Assembly (NCBI GenBank): GCA_015693905.1
Contig: CP065161.1
Coordinates: 1,426,001 to 1,490,000 of the forward strand
Reading direction: 5' to 3'
From: Rhodobacterales bacterium HKCCA1288
GTDB lineage: Bacteria > Pseudomonadota > Alphaproteobacteria > Rhodobacterales > Rhodobacteraceae
Length of the DNA stretch: 64,000 bases
This document shows, in pieces, positions 8,552 to 19,049 of the stretch. Under the pieces are notes generated by a model. It had not been told where the DNA came from, ran no database searches, and was given only the letters and a program-made list of their open reading frames with translations. How positions within the stretch are numbered: position 1 is the first letter of the stretch; each line of letters begins with the position of its first letter. Position numbers and translations under genes: made by a program.

Positions 8552-10029
8552 CCCTGACGCTCCAATATAGCGCGAATTTCGGCGACCAGATCACCGCGCG
8601 CCACTTCGCGCTGTGCAGGTTGCGCCTTCCATTCCTCAAGGCTTGCATTGGCTGCAATCTTGGCCCCTAAGATCAAATCCTTGATCTGAACCACGCCGCG
8701 CGCGGCCTCGTCCGAACCTTGGATGACCGCAACAGGGCTTTCGCGTTTATCTGCATATTTCAACTGATTTCCGAAATTCTTAGGGTTGCCCAAGTAAACC
8801 TCGGCGCGGATGCCCGCATTGCGCAACTCAGTCGCCATGGCTTGATAATCCGCCATGCGGTCGCGATCCATGACCGTCACCACGACAGGCCCCTGCATCG
8901 CGCCGCTGATCCGCCCTTTGGCGCGCAATGCGGCCAAGAGGCGATCAACCCCGATGGACACACCCGTTGCAGGCACATCTTGGCCTGTGAAGCGTTTGAC
9001 CAAATCGTCATAACGTCCGCCGCCTGCAACAGACCCAAATTGACGCGGGCGGCCTTTGTCATCCAGAATCTCAAAGGTCAGCTCCGCCTCGAACACGGGG
9101 CCCGTATAATAGCCAAGGCCACGCACCACCGAAGGATCAATCACGATCCGGTCGGGGCCATAGCCTTGCGCGTCAAGCAGCGTGGCAATGGTTTCAAGTT
9201 CGGCCACCCCAGCCTCACCAATCGCAGATGTGCCAATCAGCTTGCGCAGCATCACCAAAGTCTCGGCATTGCTGTCTGCGCGCGCCAACAGGAATGCCAC
9301 GATCTGATCGGCCGCTGCCGCATCAAGACCCACGCCATCGATATAAGCCCCAGACTCATCCAAACGGCCCTTGGTCAGCAATTGGATCACGCCTTCGCGG
9401 CCCACTTTGTCGAATTTATCAATCGTGCGCAGCACAGCTTGGCGGGTAGCTTCATCCTCGGAGGACAATCCAATGGTCGCCAGAACCCCATCCAACACCT
9501 TACGGTTGTTCACCCGCACCACATAATCGCCGCGCGGAATACCCACAGCCTCAAGCGTGTCTGACAGCATCGCGCAAATCTCGGCATCTGCGGCAACGCT
9601 GGCCGCGCCGACCGTATCGGCATCGCATTGGTAGAATTGGCGGAAGCGCCCCGGCCCTGGCTTCTCATTGCGCCAAACGGGGCCAAAGGTGTAGCGGCGA
9701 TAGGGGCTTGGCAAATCATTGCGATATTGCGCCGCTACGCGGGCCAAGGGGGCGGTCATGTCATAGCGCAGCGCGACCCAACCGCCGTCTTCCTCCTCCT
9801 GCCAAGCAAAAACGCCCTCATTGGGGCGATCCGTGTCAGGCAGGAATTTCCCCAAGGCCTCCACGGTTTCCACGGCGGATGTCTCAAGCGGGTCGAAGCC
9901 ATAGCGCTGATAGGTTTCGGCAATTTTGGCAAGCATCTCTTGCCGCTCCAACACCTCCGCGCCGAAGTAATCGCGAAATCCACGCGGCGTCTCTGCTTTA
10001 GGGCGGGGCTGTTTTTTCTCTTTTGCCAT
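8548..10029 (-). CDS. hisS: Histidyl-tRNA synthetase
   Basis: The 493-residue class II synthetase charges tRNA-His. Motifs: [13 protein letters not shown] at the N-terminus, motif 2 around [19 protein letters not shown], the His-binding [13 protein letters not shown], and motif 3 [12 protein letters not shown] with [15 protein letters not shown]-terminal anticodon-binding domain follows ([10 protein letters not shown] to the end). The start [13 protein letters not shown] at 10027-10029 has GAGG about 8 nt ahead and is preferred to the longer frame from 10110. It is the first gene of the his operon on the minus strand. Confidence 0.97.
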   Translation of the reverse strand: MAKEKKQPRPKAETPRGFRDYFGAEVLERQEMLAKIAETYQRYGFDPLETSAVETVEALGKFLPDTDRPNEGVFAWQEEEDGGWVALRYDMTAPLARVAAQYRNDLPSPYRRYTFGPVWRNEKPGPGRFRQFYQCDADTVGAASVAADAEICAMLSDTLEAVGIPRGDYVVRVNNRKVLDGVLATIGLSSEDEATRQAVLRTIDKFDKVGREGVIQLLTKGRLDESGAYIDGVGLDAAAADQIVAFLLARADSNAETLVMLRKLIGTSAIGEAGVAELETIATLLDAQGYGPDRIVIDPSVVRGLGYYTGPVFEAELTFEILDDKGRPRQFGSVAGGGRYDDLVKRFTGQDVPATGVSIGVDRLLAALRAKGRISGAMQGPVVVTVMDRDRMADYQAMATELRNAGIRAEVYLGNPKNFGNQLKYADKRESPVAVIQGSDEAARGVVQIKDLILGAKIAANASLEEWKAQPAQREVARGDLVAEIRAILERQG

Positions 10030-10166
10030 AACCATATCCTCGATCTCGCGCGTGGTGTAGCGCCCTCGCGTCAAAGGGGCAAGAGAGGGGTGGTCATGGG
10101 GCCCCTGCAAAGGTTAGTTTGCATCCGAACGCAACGACACAATCCCAGACAAGGATCATAGGCCCC

Positions 10167-10367
10167 ATGAGCGCCTCTCGCGATGATTTGGAGATGCATT
10201 TGGCCCATCTCACCCGCACAGTCGATGACCTCTCAGAGGTGGTCGCACGCCAAGATCGGGAAATCACCCGTCTCACTGCCCGTGTTGAGATGCTGATGCA
10301 GCGTGAGGCAGATCGTGAAGCCGCAGGCGATATGCCCGCCGCCAATCAAAAACCGCCCCATTGGTGA
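10167..10367 (+). CDS. slyX: SlyX-family coiled-coil protein
   Basis: The 66-residue product (start MSASRDDLEMHLAHLTRTVD) is almost entirely a predicted coiled coil with heptad-spaced Leu/Val (DLSEVVARQDREITRLTARV) and ends in the KPPHW tail typical of SlyX. The role of SlyX is unknown. The start at 10167 follows AAGGA; a longer frame from 10119 lacks a good site. It is divergent from hisS and its TGA lies 3 bp from the dnaE stop. Confidence 0.85.
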   Translation: MSASRDDLEMHLAHLTRTVDDLSEVVARQDREITRLTARVEMLMQREADREAAGDMPAANQKPPHW

Positions 10368-10370
10368 GGG

Positions 10371-13300
10371 TTAGACCTCTTCCACCGCGATGACACCGCC
10401 CAAAGATTTCAGCGCCCCTTTTATGGCGGGATTGACGGGGTAATCCTCGCCCAAGAGGACTTCGACCTCACCCGGAAGATCGGCGGCTGTCAGGCATAAT
10501 TGAATTGGGCCTGTCACCCGCGATGCATTAGTCTTTTTGGCCTCGCCCAACACATTGGCCAATTGCGGCAAAGCGGCCGCGTCCTCGACAAACACCCTCA
10601 AGCCTGTAGCCCCACCTTGTGCGGCAACCGCATCAATGGGCTGTACCGCGCGAGCAAGGAGTTTTAATTGCTCCGCTTCATAGGTGGCCTCAACGGTCAA
10701 CACCACATTCTGGCCCGCCTCTAACAAATGCCGAGCAGACTCGAGCAGGTCAGAGAACACTGTTACTTCGTAAAGTCCCGTTGGATCGGAAAGACCCACA
10801 AAGGCAAAACGGGTGCCGCGCTGGCTTTTGCGCTCTTGCTTGACCGCAACCGCCCCTGCCAATTTGGTGACAAAAGCCCCCCCTTGCACCCGCGCCTCAA
10901 CCTCACGCAGCGACAAACAGCCTGAGCGTTTCAAGCTTGGCATATATTCATCCAAAGGATGGCCAGAAAGATAGAAACCAACCGCCTGATGCTCTTGGGA
11001 AAGCCGTTCATTCGGCAACCAATCTGGCGGATTAGACAGGCGTGGCTCAGGCAAATCATCGCCCCCTTCCCCGAATAGGGAGGTCTGGTTTGACGATTTT
11101 TGATCATGAATTGCAGCAGAAAAGGCGACCAGCGCATCCAAACTGTCAAACACGCGGCGGCGGTTCGCATCCAGCTCGTCAAAGGCGCCTGCGCGCGCCA
11201 ACATCTCAAGCGGCCGCTTGCCCACCCGTTTCAAATCAACCCGCCGAGCGAAATCAAAGAGCGATGCAAAGGGCTGATCTCCGCGCCCTTCAACGATCAG
11301 GCGCATTGCATCGACACCGACATTTTTCAAGCCACCCAAGCCATAGACCACGCGCCCATCAGACACGGAGAACGTAGCAAGCGAGCGATTAACACAAGGC
11401 GGCACGATCTCTATGCCAAGGCGACCCACCTCTTGGCTGTAAATAGACAGCTTATCCGTCAGATGGATATCGCAATTCATCACCGCAGCCATGAATTCGA
11501 CAGGATGGTTCGCCTTAAGCCAAGCGGTTTGATAACTGACAACCGCGTAAGCGGCCGCGTGGGATTTGTTGAAGCCGTAATTGGCGAATTTTTCTAGAAG
11601 GTCGAACACTTCTTCGGCCTTGGCCTTGTCGACCCCATTTGCCTTTGCCCCTTCCACGAATTTGGGGCGTTCGGCATCCATGGCCTCTTTGATCTTCTTC
11701 CCCATGGCGCGGCGCAGCAAATCCGCACCGCCTAGGCTATAGCCTGCCATGACCTGCGCAATTTGCATCACCTGTTCTTGATATACGATGATGCCTTGCG
11801 TCTCTTCGAGGATGTGATCAATCAACGGATGGATCGAGGCACGCTCTTTGATCCCGTTCTTCACCTCGCAATAGGTTGGGATATTCTCCATCGGTCCCGG
11901 GCGATAGAGCGCCACAAGGGCCACGATATCCTCAATGCAGGTGGGGCGCATACGCCTTAGGGCATCCATCATGCCCGAGCTTTCCACCTGAAACACCGCA
12001 ACAGTCTTGGCCGAAGCATAGAGCGCATAGGTCGCTTCATCGTCTAACGGGATCGCGTTGATCTGGTTTTCTGCCCCCTCAGGCGGTTGATAGAGCGCGT
12101 GGCCATCTGGTGCGACATGCAAATCGCGGCCCGATGAATGGATCAAATCAATGGCATTTTGCACCACAGTCAGGGTTTTCAGGCCGAGAAAATCAAATTT
12201 CACCAAGCCCGCAGGTTCTACCCATTTCATATTAAACTGGGTTGCAGGCATGTCCGAGCGCGGGTCTTGGTAAAGTGGCACCAACTCGTCCAAAGGGCGG
12301 TCACCGATCACAACGCCCGCGGCGTGGGTTGAGGCATTGCGCAAAAGCCCCTCGACCTGTTGACCATAATCCAAAAGCCGCGCGACCACTTCTTCGGCCT
12401 GCGCTTCTTCGCGCAGGCGCGGTTCATCGGCCAAGGCTTTTTCGATGCTCACGGGTTTGACCCCCTCAACAGGGATCATTTTTGACAGGCGATCCACCTG
12501 GCCATAGGGCATTTGCAAAACCCGCCCGATATCGCGCACGGCCGCCTTGGATAACAGCGCACCAAAGGTGATGATCTGCCCCACGCGGTCGCGACCATAT
12601 TTTTCCTGCACATATTGGATCACCTCCTCGCGGCGATCCATGCAGAAGTCGATATCGAAATCGGGCATTGAGACGCGTTCAGGATTGAGGAAGCGCTCAA
12701 ACAGCAAGCTATAACGCAGAGGATCAAGGTCGGTAATCGTCAAGGCATAGGCCACAAGGCTGCCTGCACCCGACCCGCGCCCAGGCCCGACTGGGATGTC
12801 ATGCTCCTTGGCCCATTTGATGAAATCGGCCACGATCAAGAAATAGCCCGGAAAGCCCATCCCCTCGATGATGTCCAATTCGAAATCGAGGCGCTTTTGA
12901 TAGTCCTCAACTGATGCCGCATGCGGGATCACCGCAAGGCGCGCTTGCAGACCTTCATTGGCCTGACGGCGCAGTTCTTCAACCTCGTTCTCGGCAAAGC
13001 GCGGCAAGATCGGGTCGTGGGTGCGCGCGCGGTAGGCGCAGCGTTGTGCAATCTCGACCGTGTTTTCAATCGCCTCGGGCAGATCAGCGAAGAGTGTCAC
13101 CATCTCTTCGGGGGTTTTGAAATAATGCTGAGATGTCAGGATACGGCGTGGTTCTTGTTGATCGACATAGGCCCCTTGCGCGATGCAAATCAACGCGTCA
13201 TGCGCCTCATACATTTTTGGTTTGGGGAAATAGACGTCATTGGTCGCCACAAGGGGCAGGCCCATCTTATAAGCCATATCAATCAAATGCGGCTCACTCA

Positions 13301-13865
13301 GCGCCTCTGCCTCGGGCAGACCCTGATCTATGGGATGACGCTGTAATTCAACATAAAGCCTATCCCCGAAGATCTCAGCCAATCGCGCCATCAATCCTTC
13401 GGCTTTGGCTATTTGCCCCGCAGAGAGCAGCGCGCCAAACGGCCCCTCAGGGCCACCAGAAAGACAGATCAACCCCTCATTATGCGCCGCCAATTCATCA
13501 AGGGTGACATGGGGAATCTGGCCATCGCCGCGCAAGTAGAAATGCGAATTCAGCTTTAATAGGTTCAAGTAACCCTGACGCGATTTCACCAAAAGAACAA
13601 TGCCGCGCGGGGGGCGCGGTTTCTCGCCCTGCGCCGCCGCCTCATAGGCCAAATCAATCTGGCACCCCAATATCGGCTGCACACCTGCCTTGACCGCATA
13701 TTCGGAAAACTCAAGCGCGCAGAACATGTTGTTGGTGTCTGTCACTGCGACAGCGGGCATGCCTGCATCGGCCACCAATTGCGGCAAAGATTTGATCCGC
13801 ATCGCCCCTTCAAGCAGCGAATATTCGCTATGCACACGCAAATGGATGAATCGAGGCTTTGACAT
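10371..13865 (-). CDS. dnaE: DNA polymerase III alpha subunit
   Basis: The 1164-residue replicative polymerase has the PHP domain at the N-terminus (FIHLRVHSEYSLLEGAM, residues 7-22), the nucleotide-handling loop GPGRGSGAGSLVAY (360-373) and the catalytic aspartates in MPDFDIDFCMDRR (400-412). Later segments GYSLGGADLLRRAMGKK and YGFNKSHAAAYAVVSYQTAW are diagnostic of replicative DnaE; an HhH/OB part follows (FVTKLAGAVAV to LLARAVQPIDA). It is full-length for the DnaE1 type rather than the error-prone DnaE2. It is transcribed alone on the minus strand with a strong terminator just upstream that shields it from the neighbouring dehydrogenase gene. Confidence 0.97.
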   Translation of the reverse strand: MSKPRFIHLRVHSEYSLLEGAMRIKSLPQLVADAGMPAVAVTDTNNMFCALEFSEYAVKAGVQPILGCQIDLAYEAAAQGEKPRPPRGIVLLVKSRQGYLNLLKLNSHFYLRGDGQIPHVTLDELAAHNEGLICLSGGPEGPFGALLSAGQIAKAEGLMARLAEIFGDRLYVELQRHPIDQGLPEAEALSEPHLIDMAYKMGLPLVATNDVYFPKPKMYEAHDALICIAQGAYVDQQEPRRILTSQHYFKTPEEMVTLFADLPEAIENTVEIAQRCAYRARTHDPILPRFAENEVEELRRQANEGLQARLAVIPHAASVEDYQKRLDFELDIIEGMGFPGYFLIVADFIKWAKEHDIPVGPGRGSGAGSLVAYALTITDLDPLRYSLLFERFLNPERVSMPDFDIDFCMDRREEVIQYVQEKYGRDRVGQIITFGALLSKAAVRDIGRVLQMPYGQVDRLSKMIPVEGVKPVSIEKALADEPRLREEAQAEEVVARLLDYGQQVEGLLRNASTHAAGVVIGDRPLDELVPLYQDPRSDMPATQFNMKWVEPAGLVKFDFLGLKTLTVVQNAIDLIHSSGRDLHVAPDGHALYQPPEGAENQINAIPLDDEATYALYASAKTVAVFQVESSGMMDALRRMRPTCIEDIVALVALYRPGPMENIPTYCEVKNGIKERASIHPLIDHILEETQGIIVYQEQVMQIAQVMAGYSLGGADLLRRAMGKKIKEAMDAERPKFVEGAKANGVDKAKAEEVFDLLEKFANYGFNKSHAAAYAVVSYQTAWLKANHPVEFMAAVMNCDIHLTDKLSIYSQEVGRLGIEIVPPCVNRSLATFSVSDGRVVYGLGGLKNVGVDAMRLIVEGRGDQPFASLFDFARRVDLKRVGKRPLEMLARAGAFDELDANRRRVFDSLDALVAFSAAIHDQKSSNQTSLFGEGGDDLPEPRLSNPPDWLPNERLSQEHQAVGFYLSGHPLDEYMPSLKRSGCLSLREVEARVQGGAFVTKLAGAVAVKQERKSQRGTRFAFVGLSDPTGLYEVTVFSDLLESARHLLEAGQNVVLTVEATYEAEQLKLLARAVQPIDAVAAQGGATGLRVFVEDAAALPQLANVLGEAKKTNASRVTGPIQLCLTAADLPGEVEVLLGEDYPVNPAIKGALKSLGGVIAVEEV

Positions 13866-13902
13866 AAACCCAACCTATGAAATGCGCGCCGAGCAGAAAA
13901 GC

Positions 13903-13940
13903 AAAAAAGCCGCCTGCATCTCCAAAGGGATGCAGGCGGC
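13903..13940 (-). terminator. Strong Rho-independent terminator of the FAD/GcvT dehydrogenase gene
   Basis: A perfect 12-bp stem (13909-13920 with 13929-13940, GCCGCCTGCATC/GATGCAGGCGGC) with an 8-nt loop is followed on the minus strand by six T (13903-13908). It sits between the dehydrogenase stop and the dnaE start. Confidence 0.92.
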
Positions 13941-13975
13941 CTTCACGGGAGGAACCCTGTCTCGATCAGGTTGGA

Positions 13976-16492
13976 TCAACCATCCACGCGGATCGTGACG
14001 TTCTTCGGATCATAAGGGCTGTCTTCGGTAATTTCCGCATCATAAAGCGCGCCCATGATCATCACCTTCAGCTTTTGCCCAACCTGTGCATAGTCAGGTT
14101 TCACATAGCCCATGCCGATCTGTTTTCCGAAATGCACGGAATAGCCACCTGATGTCAGACGCCCAACACGGGTTTCGCCATCAAACAAGGCTTCGCGCCC
14201 CCATGGGTCAGCATCCTGAGGCCCGTCTATCAACAGCGTCACACATTTAGAGCGGATACCCTTATCAAGCATTGCTTGCTTGCCATGGAACTCCTTCGAG
14301 AGATCAACAAAGCGATCTAGGCCCGCCTCCAACGGCGTTGCATCACGGCCAAGTTCATTGCCAAAGGCACGATAGGATTTCTCCTGACGCAGCCAGTTCT
14401 GCGCACGCGCACCAACCAGCTTGAGCCCATGCTTTTCGCCCGCAGCCATAAGTTGATCCCACAGGTGATTTTGCATCTCAATCGGATGGTGCAATTCCCA
14501 ACCCAACTCACCTGTATAGGCCACACGCGCAGCGCGCACAGGCACCATTCCCAGCTCGATGTCGCGCACAGACAGCCATGGCGAACGCTTGTTCGAGAGG
14601 CGCGTTTCTGGCTCTGCGTCACGGACAAGCTCGTTCAAGATCGCGCGGGAATTTGGCCCCGCAAGGGCAAAGACACCCCATTTCGTGGTCACATTCTCGA
14701 CCGCGAACCAGTTGCCTGTGCTTTGGGTTTTGGCCCAGAAATCTTCTTCGGCCTTGCGCAGATAATCGCCGTCATAGGCCTCCCACGCGCCTGCAGAGAC
14801 GAGGTAGTAATCATTCTCAGCAATCCGCATGATAGTGTATTCGGTGCGGGTCGTGCCTGCATCGGTCAGCGCATAGGTCAGGTTAATCCGTCCCACTTTG
14901 GGCAATGCGTTACAGGTAAACCAATCCAAGAAAGCAGTCGCTCCAGGCCCGAACACACGATGCTTGGCAAAGGCTGTTGCATCAATCAGGCCAGCGGTTT
15001 TACGGATCGCTTCCGCTTCCTCGCGGGCAAAGTTCCACCATCCGCCGCGACGGAAACTGCGCGCATCATGGTCGAAATGAGACGGCGCATCTTTGGGGCC
15101 GTAGTAGTTTGGACGTTCAAATCCGTTCACACAGCCAAATTGCGCGCCAAGCGCCTTTTGACGATCATAGGCAGGGCCTGTGCGCAAAGGACGGCAGGCT
15201 TCGCGCTCTTCGTCAGGGTGGTGCAGAACATAGACATGCGCATAGCATTCTTCATTTTTGCGCGCTGCATATTCGGTCGTCATCCAATCTTGGCCGTAAC
15301 GCTTAGGGTCAAGGCTGGCCATATCGATTTCCGCCTCACCTTCGACCATCATCTGCGCCAGATAATAGCCTGTGCCACCTGCCGCGGTGATGCCGAAGCT
15401 GAAACCTTCAGCCAACCACATATTCCGCAGGCCAGGCGCAGGGCCGACCAATGGATTCCCATCGGGGGTGTAGCAGATCGGGCCATTGTAATCGTCTTTC
15501 AGACCCACTGTCTCACTGGACGGGATGCGGTGGATCATGGACATATATTCTTCTTCGATCCGCTCCAGATCGAGCGGGAAGAGATCCGCGCGGAAACTGT
15601 CGGGCACAGCATATTTGAAGCATGCAGGTGCGCCTTCTTCATAAGGCCCTAGAATCCACCCACCGCGTTCTTCGCGCACATACCATTTTGCATCTGCATC
15701 GCGCAAAACGGGATGCTCGGGCGCGCCATTTTGACGGAAGGCCACCAATTCTGGATCAGGCTCCGTGACGATATATTGATGCTCGACTGGGATGGCGGGG
15801 ATTTTGATGCCCAACAATTTCGCTGTGCGCTGCGCATGGTTTCCTGTTGCGGTCACAACATGTTCGGCAGTGATCACTTGGGTTTCCTCAGACGGAACCA
15901 AATTGCCGCCCTTTTCCACCATCTTAGTGACAGTGACGCGCCATGCCTCGCCTGTCCATTCATAGCCATCAACTTGCCACTTGCGCTCGATAATCACGCC
16001 ACGCTGGCGCGCGCCCTTGGCCATGGCTTGGGTCACGTCTGCAGGGTTGATATAGCCGTCAGTCGGGTGGAACAGCGCCCCTTTGAGATCTTCTGTACGC
16101 ACCAGCGGGTAGCGGTCTTTAATCTGCGCAGGTGTCAACCACTCGTAGGGAATACCAACCGTCTCAGCGGTCGATGCATAAAGGTGGAACTCGTCCATGC
16201 GTGCATCGGTCTGCGCCATGCGCAAGTTACCGACCACAGCAAACCCTGCGTTGAGGCCTGTCTCTTCTTCCAACGTCTTATAGAATTTCACAGAATAGTC
16301 GTGAATATGGCTGGTTGCGTAGCTCATGTTGAACAAAGGCAAAAGTCCGGCCGCGTGCCATGTCGAGCCAGAGGTCAATTCATCCCTCTCCAACAGCATC
16401 ACATCCTGCCATCCCGCTTTTGCAAGATGATAGGCAATAGATGCGCCAACGGCACCGCCGCCGACAACCAAGGCTTTGACATGTGTCTTCAT
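13976..16492 (-). CDS. FAD-dependent dehydrogenase with GcvT domain (dimethylglycine/sarcosine dehydrogenase-like)
   Basis: The 838-residue protein joins a DAO-type FAD domain (GGGAVGASIAYHL, residues 11-23) to a C-terminal aminomethyltransferase (GcvT) fold from about residue 430. His46 in STWHAAGL is where mammalian dimethylglycine and sarcosine dehydrogenases carry covalently bound FAD. Such enzymes remove N-methyl groups from glycine derivatives and pass the C1 unit to tetrahydrofolate bound by the GcvT part. Exact substrate (dimethylglycine, sarcosine or another methylamine) cannot be decided. No signal peptide is seen, so it is cytoplasmic. It stands alone: no folate, betaine or glycine-cleavage genes adjoin it. 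Confidence 0.85.
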   Translation of the reverse strand: MKTHVKALVVGGGAVGASIAYHLAKAGWQDVMLLERDELTSGSTWHAAGLLPLFNMSYATSHIHDYSVKFYKTLEEETGLNAGFAVVGNLRMAQTDARMDEFHLYASTAETVGIPYEWLTPAQIKDRYPLVRTEDLKGALFHPTDGYINPADVTQAMAKGARQRGVIIERKWQVDGYEWTGEAWRVTVTKMVEKGGNLVPSEETQVITAEHVVTATGNHAQRTAKLLGIKIPAIPVEHQYIVTEPDPELVAFRQNGAPEHPVLRDADAKWYVREERGGWILGPYEEGAPACFKYAVPDSFRADLFPLDLERIEEEYMSMIHRIPSSETVGLKDDYNGPICYTPDGNPLVGPAPGLRNMWLAEGFSFGITAAGGTGYYLAQMMVEGEAEIDMASLDPKRYGQDWMTTEYAARKNEECYAHVYVLHHPDEEREACRPLRTGPAYDRQKALGAQFGCVNGFERPNYYGPKDAPSHFDHDARSFRRGGWWNFAREEAEAIRKTAGLIDATAFAKHRVFGPGATAFLDWFTCNALPKVGRINLTYALTDAGTTRTEYTIMRIAENDYYLVSAGAWEAYDGDYLRKAEEDFWAKTQSTGNWFAVENVTTKWGVFALAGPNSRAILNELVRDAEPETRLSNKRSPWLSVRDIELGMVPVRAARVAYTGELGWELHHPIEMQNHLWDQLMAAGEKHGLKLVGARAQNWLRQEKSYRAFGNELGRDATPLEAGLDRFVDLSKEFHGKQAMLDKGIRSKCVTLLIDGPQDADPWGREALFDGETRVGRLTSGGYSVHFGKQIGMGYVKPDYAQVGQKLKVMIMGALYDAEITEDSPYDPKNVTIRVDG

Positions 16493-16616
16493 GATATCCG
16501 CTCCCGCGCGTGATCTGTGGTTGTCCCCTCTTGCCAGAGGTCAAGCCGCGCGGCCTCGCCCGCCCGACCGAAAAAAGACAGAAAACGACATCTGTGACAC
16601 AGGCCACATAATCAAC

Positions 16617-16647
16617 AAAAAAAAGGCCCCTCTCAGGGGGCCTTTTT
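16617..16647 (-). terminator. Terminator of the F0 ATP synthase operon
   Basis: The stem GGCCCC/GGGGCC (16625-16630, 16637-16642), extended by A/T pairs, is followed by a T run on the minus strand. It lies 30 bp behind the atpF stop. Confidence 0.88.
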
Positions 16648-16676
16648 CATAACTTTTACCTTCCAAGCATACCTGC

Positions 16677-17252
16677 TTAGTGCAAGCGGCTTTCCACTTC
16701 GGCGATGGCCGCATCAATGCGCTTGTTCGCTTCGGTTGCAGTGGTGCTATCGGCCAAAATCTTTGCCGCCGCCGCAATCGCAACATCCACAGCACGGTTG
16801 CGCAATTCACGGGTCGCTTTTTCTTCGGCGCTCGTGATCTGCTCCTCAGCTGCCTTTAGGCGGCGCGCGATGGAGTGCTTGAGGTCTTCTTTGGCAGCAT
16901 CGGCAGCCAAACGAGCCTCTTCGCGGGCGTGGTCGATAATGCGCTGAGATTGTTCAGCCACTTCGCGGCTTTTGCGCTCATAGGCCGCAAGAACGGCTTG
17001 CGCTTCATCGCGTAGGTTGCGGGCCTCATCCAATTCGGAACGGATGGTTTCCGCGCGGTCATCCAACATCTTGAGGATCATCGCAGGCACGTTGAAATAG
17101 AACAACAGCGCCAAGAACAAGATGAAGCCAATCAGCACCACGTAATTGGTGTTGAAGAAAGACGCAAAGCCGTAATCACCACCTGCTGCAAAAGCAGGCG
17201 CCGCGATTAGGGTCAGGGCAGATGTTGCCAATGTCGCGTAACGCAGTGTCAT
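16677..17252 (-). CDS. atpF: ATP synthase F0 subunit b
   Basis: The 191-residue subunit b forms the peripheral stalk that holds F1 to F0. It has a cleavable-looking N-terminus (MTLRYATLATSALTLIAAPAFA), one membrane helix (NYVVLIGFILFLALLFYF, about residues 35-55) and a long charged helix rich in Ala/Glu/Arg. The signal-like extension distinguishes it from the b' copy upstream. It is the last gene of the atpI-B-E-F'-F operon, 3 bp after the b' stop. The F1 genes are elsewhere, as usual in alphaproteobacteria. Confidence 0.95.
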   Translation of the reverse strand: MTLRYATLATSALTLIAAPAFAAGGDYGFASFFNTNYVVLIGFILFLALLFYFNVPAMILKMLDDRAETIRSELDEARNLRDEAQAVLAAYERKSREVAEQSQRIIDHAREEARLAADAAKEDLKHSIARRLKAAEEQITSAEEKATRELRNRAVDVAIAAAAKILADSTTATEANKRIDAAIAEVESRLH

Positions 17253-17255
17253 GGC

Positions 17256-17804
17256 TTATCCTTTCATCCGCTCTGCAATGGCCGCTTTCAGCGCCTTGGC
17301 ATCGGGCTTGCCGCCACCAAGTGCCGTTACAATCTCGGTTGTCGCATCTTTTGCGACCGCTTCGATGTTTTTCACAGCGCCTGCGCGGATCTCACCGATA
17401 CGCGCTTCAGATTCTTTTGCCTTCGCAGCGATCTGCGCGTCCGCTTTTGCAGTTGCATCCGCCAATTCAGCCGCGATTTCGCTGCGGGTCTGGGCGATGA
17501 TGTCTTGCGCTTGCGCGCGCGCATCTGCGAGGGCTTTGTTATAGGCCTCTTCCGCTTCAGCAGCTTTGGCTTTGAGGTCTTCAGCAGCGGCAATGTCCTT
17601 TGCAATCGCGCCTTGGCGGTCTGCCAAAACGGATGCAACGCGGGGCAACGCCACGCGGCTCAAGATCAAATAAACGACCACCAGTGTAACCACGAGCCAG
17701 AAAATCTGGTTCGGGAAGGTGGAGAAGTCGAGTTGCGGCATACCCCCCGAGGCGGCTTCGCCACCATGGGCTGCACTGGCAACGTTGTGGGCAGTCTCTG
17801 CCAT
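17256..17804 (-). CDS. atpF': ATP synthase F0 subunit b'
   Basis: This second, divergent b-type subunit of 182 residues pairs with b in the peripheral stalk, as in photosynthetic and many alphaproteobacterial F0 complexes. One membrane helix ([21 protein letters not shown], about residues 32-52) is followed by [20 protein letters not shown], a typical dimerisation and stalk helix. Two adjacent ATG codons follow AGGAGG; the second (17802-17804) has the better spacing and was taken. The 86-bp gap to atpE contains no gene. Confidence 0.94.
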   Translation of the reverse strand: MAETAHNVASAAHGGEAASGGMPQLDFSTFPNQIFWLVVTLVVVYLILSRVALPRVASVLADRQGAIAKDIAAAEDLKAKAAEAEEAYNKALADARAQAQDIIAQTRSEIAAELADATAKADAQIAAKAKESEARIGEIRAGAVKNIEAVAKDATTEIVTALGGGKPDAKALKAAIAERMKG

Positions 17805-17893
17805 CATGTCCTCCTGGAACCGGTGATTACACTGGGCCGCTGTGGCGCGCTGCGCGCAAAGCGACCCAGCCGTAAGGATGGTTCGCTAAAGGC

Positions 17894-18130
17894 TTAGACT
17901 GCGAACATCAGCAGAAGTGCAACGAGGAACGCGAAGATCCCCAAAGCTTCTGCGAACGCGATACCGATGAAGAGCGTTGCGGTCTGACCTGCAGCTGCAG
18001 ATGGGTTACGCAAAGCACCTGCGAGGAAGTTGCCTGCAACATGGCCCACACCGATCGCTGCTGCGCCAGAGCCGATAGCGGCAAGGCCTGCACCGATGAA
18101 TTGACCGAGTTCTGCGATATTGCCTTCCAT
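17894..18130 (-). CDS. atpE: ATP synthase F0 subunit c
   Basis: The 78-residue proteolipid forms the rotating proton-driven ring. Two membrane hairpin helices are joined by the polar loop RNP (residues 41-43), and the proton-carrying carboxylate is Glu61 in IAFAEALGI. There is no Na-binding signature apparent. RBS GGAGAAACGG precedes the ATG. Located between atpB and atpF' in the F0 operon. Confidence 0.97.
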   Translation of the reverse strand: MEGNIAELGQFIGAGLAAIGSGAAAIGVGHVAGNFLAGALRNPSAAAGQTATLFIGIAFAEALGIFAFLVALLLMFAV

Positions 18131-18186
18131 TTCCGTTTCTCCTTACGTTGGAATTGGCTGAATAGGTGTCCTGAACCGTGATCCGC

Positions 18187-19038
18187 TTAGTGATGCGGAT
18201 GCAGCGCGTCTTTCAGATAGACGCAGGTTAGGATGGTGAACACATAGGCTTGGATCACGGATACGAGCACTTCGAGCCCGTAGATCGCGACAATGCCCAA
18301 GATTGGGGCGAAGGCTGCGGCGCCCATCGCGCCGGCGAAACCTGCAAACACTTTCAAAACTGCGTGGCCCGCCATCAAGTTACCCGCAAGACGGATGGAG
18401 TGGCTGACGGGGCGCACGAAGTAAGAAATTAATTCGATGATGGCAAGGATCGGGCGCAACGCCAATGGCGCGGAACTGACCCAGAACAGGCTGAGGAAGC
18501 CTGCGCCGTTCTTGATGAAACCCACCAAGGTCACTGTCAGGAATACCGCCGCCGCCAAAATCGCGGTCACCGCGATATGCGATGTGGTGGTAAAGCTCAT
18601 TGGGATCAGGCCCAAGAGGTTCGACAACAAGATGAACATAAACAGGGCGAAAATATAGGGGAAGAAGGGCAGTGCATCTTTGCCTGCAACATCTTCGACC
18701 ATCTTACGCACGAAGCCATAGATCAGCTCAGCGACCGACTGGCCGCGCGATGGAACCACGGCGCGACCGCGCGTGCCCATGACCATCAATGCCACAATCG
18801 CGATGACGCTGAGCGCCATCCAGAGCGTGGAATTGGTCGGCGTGTACCAGTTCAGCGTGTCACCAAACAATGGGGAGATGACGAATTGATCCATCGGGTG
18901 GATCGCCAAGCCGCCTTCGTAATCGTCAAGTAGACCCAAGACGAAAAGCACAGCCGCGATGGCCAAAAGAACAAATGCAATCGGCTTGCCCGAATTAGAG
19001 GGCTTGTTCTGATCAGAATTCGTTACATCCGAAGCCAC
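18187..19038 (-). CDS. atpB: ATP synthase F0 subunit a
   Basis: The 283-residue membrane subunit provides the two proton half-channels against the c ring. The essential arginine is R216 in the segment [15 protein letters not shown], and five to six hydrophobic segments are visible. The N-terminus has a short Ser/Asn-rich cytosolic extension. The start ATG at 19038 lies 11 bp after the atpI stop, so the two genes are coupled. Confidence 0.97.
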   Translation of the reverse strand: MASDVTNSDQNKPSNSGKPIAFVLLAIAAVLFVLGLLDDYEGGLAIHPMDQFVISPLFGDTLNWYTPTNSTLWMALSVIAIVALMVMGTRGRAVVPSRGQSVAELIYGFVRKMVEDVAGKDALPFFPYIFALFMFILLSNLLGLIPMSFTTTSHIAVTAILAAAVFLTVTLVGFIKNGAGFLSLFWVSSAPLALRPILAIIELISYFVRPVSHSIRLAGNLMAGHAVLKVFAGFAGAMGAAAFAPILGIVAIYGLEVLVSVIQAYVFTILTCVYLKDALHPHH

Positions 19039-19049
19039 GGTGTATCCCC

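Noticed and set aside
14429-15652. 407-residue open frame on the plus strand
   Set aside because: It is antisense to the FAD/GcvT dehydrogenase and has a His/Arg/Cys-rich composition typical of shadow frames.
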